NCBI GenBank assembly: GCA_016722075.1
Contig: JADKGW010000001.1
Location: 2,046,001-2,110,000 of the forward strand
DNA: 64,000 nucleotides
Direction: 5' to 3'
Source of the DNA: Candidatus Kouleothrix ribensis
Lineage (GTDB): Bacteria; Chloroflexota; Chloroflexia; Chloroflexales; Roseiflexaceae
In this document: piece after piece, positions 60,201 through 64,000 of the stretch
How the letters are laid out: the number at the start of each line of letters is the position of its first letter
How positions within the stretch are numbered: position 1 is the stretch's first letter
Notes under the pieces: model-generated
Database searches by the model: none
What the model was told of the DNA's origin: nothing
What the model saw: the letters and a program-made list of their open reading frames with translations, nothing else
Made by a program: the position numbers and the translations under genes

Positions 60201-63200
60201 CTACTCGGCAGTTGCCGCCCACCGGTGACCCGAGGATTCAGAGGAACCCCGCCCCGAGCTGAAGGGGTTTGAAACCAGGCCGAAGCCCGCTTTGTGGCGA
60301 GGGCGGGATGCCCCAGAGGAACCCCGCCCCGAGCTGAAGGGGTTTGAAACACGTTGGTTCGGCAGGTAGGAGAAGAAATACCACATCCAGAGGAACCCCG
60401 CCCCGAGCTGAAGGGGTTTGAAACTTGCGCCGTGACCGGCGCCTTCGGAACCCTCGACGTGAACAGAGGAACCCCGCCCCGAGCTGAAGGGGTTTGAAAC
60501 CGACGCCGTAGTGATGGCCGTTTGGTGTTGCCGTCCAGAGGAACCCCGCCCCGAGCTGAAGGGGTTTGAAACTTTTCAGTTGGGGTTGGGCGTGGCCCAC
60601 ATGCCAAGGCAGAGGAACCCCGCCCCGAGCTGAAGGGGTTTGAAACCTTACGAACCAGTTTTTGGCTTGACGATCTGCCACGACAGAGGAACCCCGCCCC
60701 GAGCTGAAGGGGTTTGAAACTTGACGAGGCCGGTGCGCGCGATACGCGCAATCTGCTCAGAGGAACCCCGCCCCGAGCTGAAGGGGTTTGAAACATGTTG
60801 CCGTCGCGCCCCTGCAGCACCATCGAAATGGTCACAGAGGAACCCCGCCCCGAGCTGAAGGGGTTTGAAACAGGCCTCATTGCTCGCGCCAGCGCTTGCC
60901 GCGCTTGCAGAGGAACCCCGCCCCGAGCTGAAGGGGTTTGAAACTGGAACAGATCCTGCCCTCGCTCTACCCGCAGCATGTCAGAGGAACCCCGCCCCGA
61001 GCTGAAGGGGTTTGAAACCCGTGCCATGGTGAATACCGTTGGCGAGCAGCGCGTACCAGAGGAACCCCGCCCCGAGCTGAAGGGGTTTGAAACGGCGCTA
61101 GCGAGCATGCCGATTAGCATGACGATCAATCAGAGGAACCCCGCCCCGAGCTGAAGGGGTTTGAAACATTCAGGTCGCTGCCGCTCGTGGTGAGCTTGAC
61201 TTCCCAGAGGAACCCCGCCCCGAGCTGAAGGGGTTTGAAACCTTTGCCGGAGACGTCCTGCGACGTCTCGTTGTAGCCCTCAGAGGAACCCCGCCCCGAG
61301 CTGAAGGGGTTTGAAACTCAACACAATCCTGACCATCCAGACCAAGGACCATATTCAGAGGAACCCCGCCCCGAGCTGAAGGGGTTTGAAACTCGAAGTG
61401 AACCAGGATTGTGTTGAGCGCCGGGATATCAGAGGAACCCCGCCCCGAGCTGAAGGGGTTTGAAACGTTGAATCGCGTGGCCGACATTGTAGCCGCCCCA
61501 GCAGAGGAACCCCGCCCCGAGCTGAAGGGGTTTGAAACTAAGCGGCGAAAGTTGCATCAACCCAGCTCTCATCTCAGAGGAACCCCGCCCCGAGCTGAAG
61601 GGGTTTGAAACTTGATGCCTTCGAACTTGACGCGGTAGATGCGCTTTCCAGAGGAACCCCGCCCCGAGCTGAAGGGGTTTGAAACATAATTGTCTGTTCT
61701 ACCGATAGGTGAAGTTGCGAGCTCAGAGGAACCCCGCCCCGAGCTGAAGGGGTTTGAAACCTTTGGCCGAATTGGACCGTAAGATGGAAGGTAGCGGGAG
61801 CAGAGGAACCCCGCCCCGAGCTGAAGGGGTTTGAAACGTACTGCTGCTATTACCTCGCTGTATCGTCACGCTCAGAGGAACCCCGCCCCGAGCTGAAGGG
61901 GTTTGAAACAGTACCGGTGACATCTATTCGGCAAGCGTCATGCACCAGAGGAACCCCGCCCCGAGCTGAAGGGGTTTGAAACCTCAGCGGCGTTACCCGC
62001 GGTGACCTCGACCGACACGTTCAGAGGAACCCCGCCCCGAGCTGAAGGGGTTTGAAACATTGATCCTCATGAGCTGGGTGGGGACGAAGATGGTTCAGAG
62101 GAACCCCGCCCCGAGCTGAAGGGGTTTGAAACGTCTGTGCCTGCGTCCAGCCCTGGGCGGAGGTATCGGCAGAGGAACCCCGCCCCGAGCTGAAGGGGTT
62201 TGAAACTTGACATACCAGTAGCCGTTTCGGCCTTTTTCGATGGCAGAGGAACCCCGCCCCGAGCTGAAGGGGTTTGAAACATGACGGCCTCAGCGCAAGA
62301 CAGAACCCCACCTGGCAGAGGAACCCCGCCCCGAGCTGAAGGGGTTTGAAACAAGTGTGGCTTGCCGCCATCATCACTTTATTCAAGTGCAGAGGAACCC
62401 CGCCCCGAGCTGAAGGGGTTTGAAACTTGTCCAATCTTCAAATTGATAGCATTCCACTCTTTCAGAGGAACCCCGCCCCGAGCTGAAGGGGTTTGAAACG
62501 TTGATACTACTCACGTAGTAACTGGTAGTAATGATGCAGAGGAACCCCGCCCCGAGCTGAAGGGGTTTGAAACCCACGGGCGATCAGACCCGCAAGTGCA
62601 GCGATTAGGCAGAGGAACCCCGCCCCGAGCTGAAGGGGTTTGAAACCATTGTACGTCTCGCAGTTGAGTTCGGTGCTGCCGACCAGAGGAACCCCGCCCC
62701 GAGCTGAAGGGGTTTGAAACGTCACGATCCCACTTCACTACCGGGCCGCCATTTGGCACAGAGGAACCCCGCCCCGAGCTGAAGGGGTTTGAAACGAGAT
62801 CATAGTGGATCGCCAGCTTATAGCCTGGGGGTCAGAGGAACCCCGCCCCGAGCTGAAGGGGTTTGAAACTTGCCTCGTTCTCGTCCGGGGTCAGCCAGTA
62901 ATAGAACAGAGGAACCCCGCCCCGAGCTGAAGGGGTTTGAAACAGAGAGATTTGGTGCAATGTTGTAGTGCGATGTTGGGCAGAGGAACCCCGCCCCGAG
63001 CTGAAGGGGTTTGAAACGCGGTTACGTCCCGCTGAGTTTCAGCTTCTGCTGTCTCAGAGGAACCCCGCCCCGAGCTGAAGGGGTTTGAAACCTGTATCGA
63101 ACACGAGCTGCAAGTCGTGCATAGCCTGCTCCAGAGGAACCCCGCCCCGAGCTGAAGGGGTTTGAAACCTCGACCACATTATGCGCACGAATGAGCGCAA

Positions 63201-63816
63201 TCAGCAGAGGAACCCCGCCCCGAGCTGAAGGGGTTTGAAACGCCCACACCTCGAGCTTACCCATTCGCACGCTGATGCAGAGGAACCCCGCCCCGAGCTG
63301 AAGGGGTTTGAAACTGCTGCTCTCGCCGTATTTGGCGGCCGTCTCACCCAGCTCAGAGGAACCCCGCCCCGAGCTGAAGGGGTTTGAAACAGGATCGCCG
63401 CGAGGACCAAGACTGGCGACCTGCCGGTCTCAGAGGAACCCCGCCCCGAGCTGAAGGGGTTTGAAACTTCAACCGGGTTAAACACCAAGCCAAGGAGGAA
63501 GGTTCAGAGGAACCCCGCCCCGAGCTGAAGGGGTTTGAAACCTCGTTGTGTATCTCCCGTTCCGCCCGTGAGGGATTCAGAGGAACCCCGCCCCGAGCTG
63601 AAGGGGTTTGAAACTAATCAGCGCGGAAGCGTCCACGATGAAGATGTTGCCCAGAGGAACCCCGCCCCGAGCTGAAGGGGTTTGAAACCTCACGGCATCA
63701 GCTGCCGGCGCCGATGTAGCAGTAGCAGAGGAACCCCGCCCCGAGCTGAAGGGGTTTGAAACTTAGGCTTTCGATCGTTGTCCCGGGGTTTAGCCGGACA
63801 GAGGAACCCCGCCCCG
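57300..63816 (+). CRISPR. CRISPR array B: about 87 intact 37-bp repeats, both end repeats cut
   Basis: The first intact repeat is at 57354-57390 and the last near 63725; I counted 87, plus the final 17 bases of a repeat at 57300-57316 and the first 18 bases of one at 63799-63816, giving about 88 spacers of mostly 35-39 bases. The repeat begins CAGAGGAACCCCGCCCCGAG and ends CTGAAGGGGTTTGAAAC. Its last 25 bases match the array-A repeat at 22 positions, so the same Cas6 can process both. I saw only one repeat variant (58833-58869, C to G at 58848). There is no leader: the 5' side is the IS1182-like element. Confidence 0.97.
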
Positions 63817-64000
63817 GAAGGTGTCAATAGCTTTGAGACAGATCGTCAGATGCACTTCCGGTACGAACCCGTTGGTCACGGCGCTGGCGGACACCGGCCA
63901 AGCCTGGCCGCCGACCGAGCCGGCGTCACGGGGCCGCTGCGGCGGCTGAGACCCGTGACGCCGGCTCGTCCGCCGGCACCGCTGCCTCTGTCGCCGCTGC
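63817..64000. other. Sequence after array B with a long palindrome
   Basis: The array stops in mid-repeat and unrelated GC-rich sequence begins. It contains an inverted repeat with arms of about 16 bases (GAGCCGGCGTCACGGG near 63918 and CCCGTGACGCCGGCTC near 63953) around a GC-rich loop. One plus frame and one minus frame stay open to the window edge, but no protein family was recognised. It may be the edge of another inserted element. Confidence 0.4.

Noticed and set aside
57273..63488. Long minus-strand frames through CRISPR array B with repeated FQTPSARGGVPL-like peptides
   Set aside because: They are translations of the CRISPR repeat. Stops are missing by chance because of the repeat sequence.
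1..64000. tRNA, rRNA, riboswitch and replication-origin signals
   Set aside because: I saw no cloverleaf with conserved TTCGA loop, no rRNA segments, no riboswitch core and no DnaA-box cluster; absence by eye is not proof.

Overview
The window is GC-rich and looks like a Chloroflexota chromosome, probably a filamentous Chloroflexales relative such as the Roseiflexus/Kouleothrix group. The reasons are a secreted protein ending in an 'xLPLVxR'-type tail, a very large MalT-like LuxR regulator with the short N-terminal DNA-binding-like module common in that phylum, NACHT-FGE proteins, and dense accessory islands full of broken genes. Family names rest on motif recognition in translated sequence; no database search was possible.

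Layout. (1) 1-3.5 kb: the 3' end of a NACHT ATPase fused to a formylglycine-generating-enzyme (FGE) domain, whose last exposed segment looks like the variable region of a diversity-generating retroelement (DGR). A DGR-type reverse transcriptase follows, fused in frame to a fragment of an N6-adenine DNA methylase and running into a truncated YdeI-like gene. (2) 3.5-12.4 kb: VOC protein, pRiA4b ORF-3-like protein, a 1591-residue secreted M23/NBR1-Ig/Fn3/DUF2341/LamG/PPC protein, a TPR pseudogene, an XRE/MmyB-like regulator, RadC and a DnaN (beta clamp) remnant. (3) 12.7-17.3 kb: small membrane proteins, a broken ATP10-like gene and an alpha-toroid protein on the plus strand, facing a minus-strand operon with an SSB. 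(4) 17.5-31.8 kb: membrane proteins, a cupredoxin, a two-component pair, two TetR regulators, hydrolases, and many remnants (glycosyltransferase, BNR protein, cytochrome c, XRE-TPR regulator, amidase, methylase). (5) 32-41.1 kb: ABC_sub_bind lipoprotein next to a dCache-HAMP-STAS sensor, a MalT-type regulator, a dehalogenase/epoxide-hydrolase-like protein, a cupin and an ankyrin protein.

(6) 41.4-63.8 kb: a type III-B CRISPR-Cas locus. It has cas6, then two unusual tandem-repeat blocks, then cmr2(cas10)-cmr3-cmr1-cmr4-cmr5-cmr6, a small membrane-anchored ORF, a cmr4 fragment, and a CARF-domain protein with a helical adaptor-like N-terminus and no nuclease domain. Two CRISPR arrays in the same direction follow. 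Array A has 11 intact 37-bp repeats and one cut repeat. Array B has about 87 intact 37-bp repeats with both end repeats cut. An IS1182-like element sits between them. cmr1 is split by an IS4-like element. No cas1 or cas2 is visible.

How it may work together: Cmr2 keeps the GGDD cyclase motif but shows no HD nuclease domain, so signalling by cyclic oligoadenylate is the likely output of the locus. The only visible sensor is the CARF protein with the helical tail. A tail of this type is often found on conflict-system proteins that pair with STAND/NACHT ATPases, so this protein may recruit another effector rather than cut RNA itself. That is inference and is the most interesting lead in the window. 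The cmr1 split by the IS raises the question whether the complex still works.
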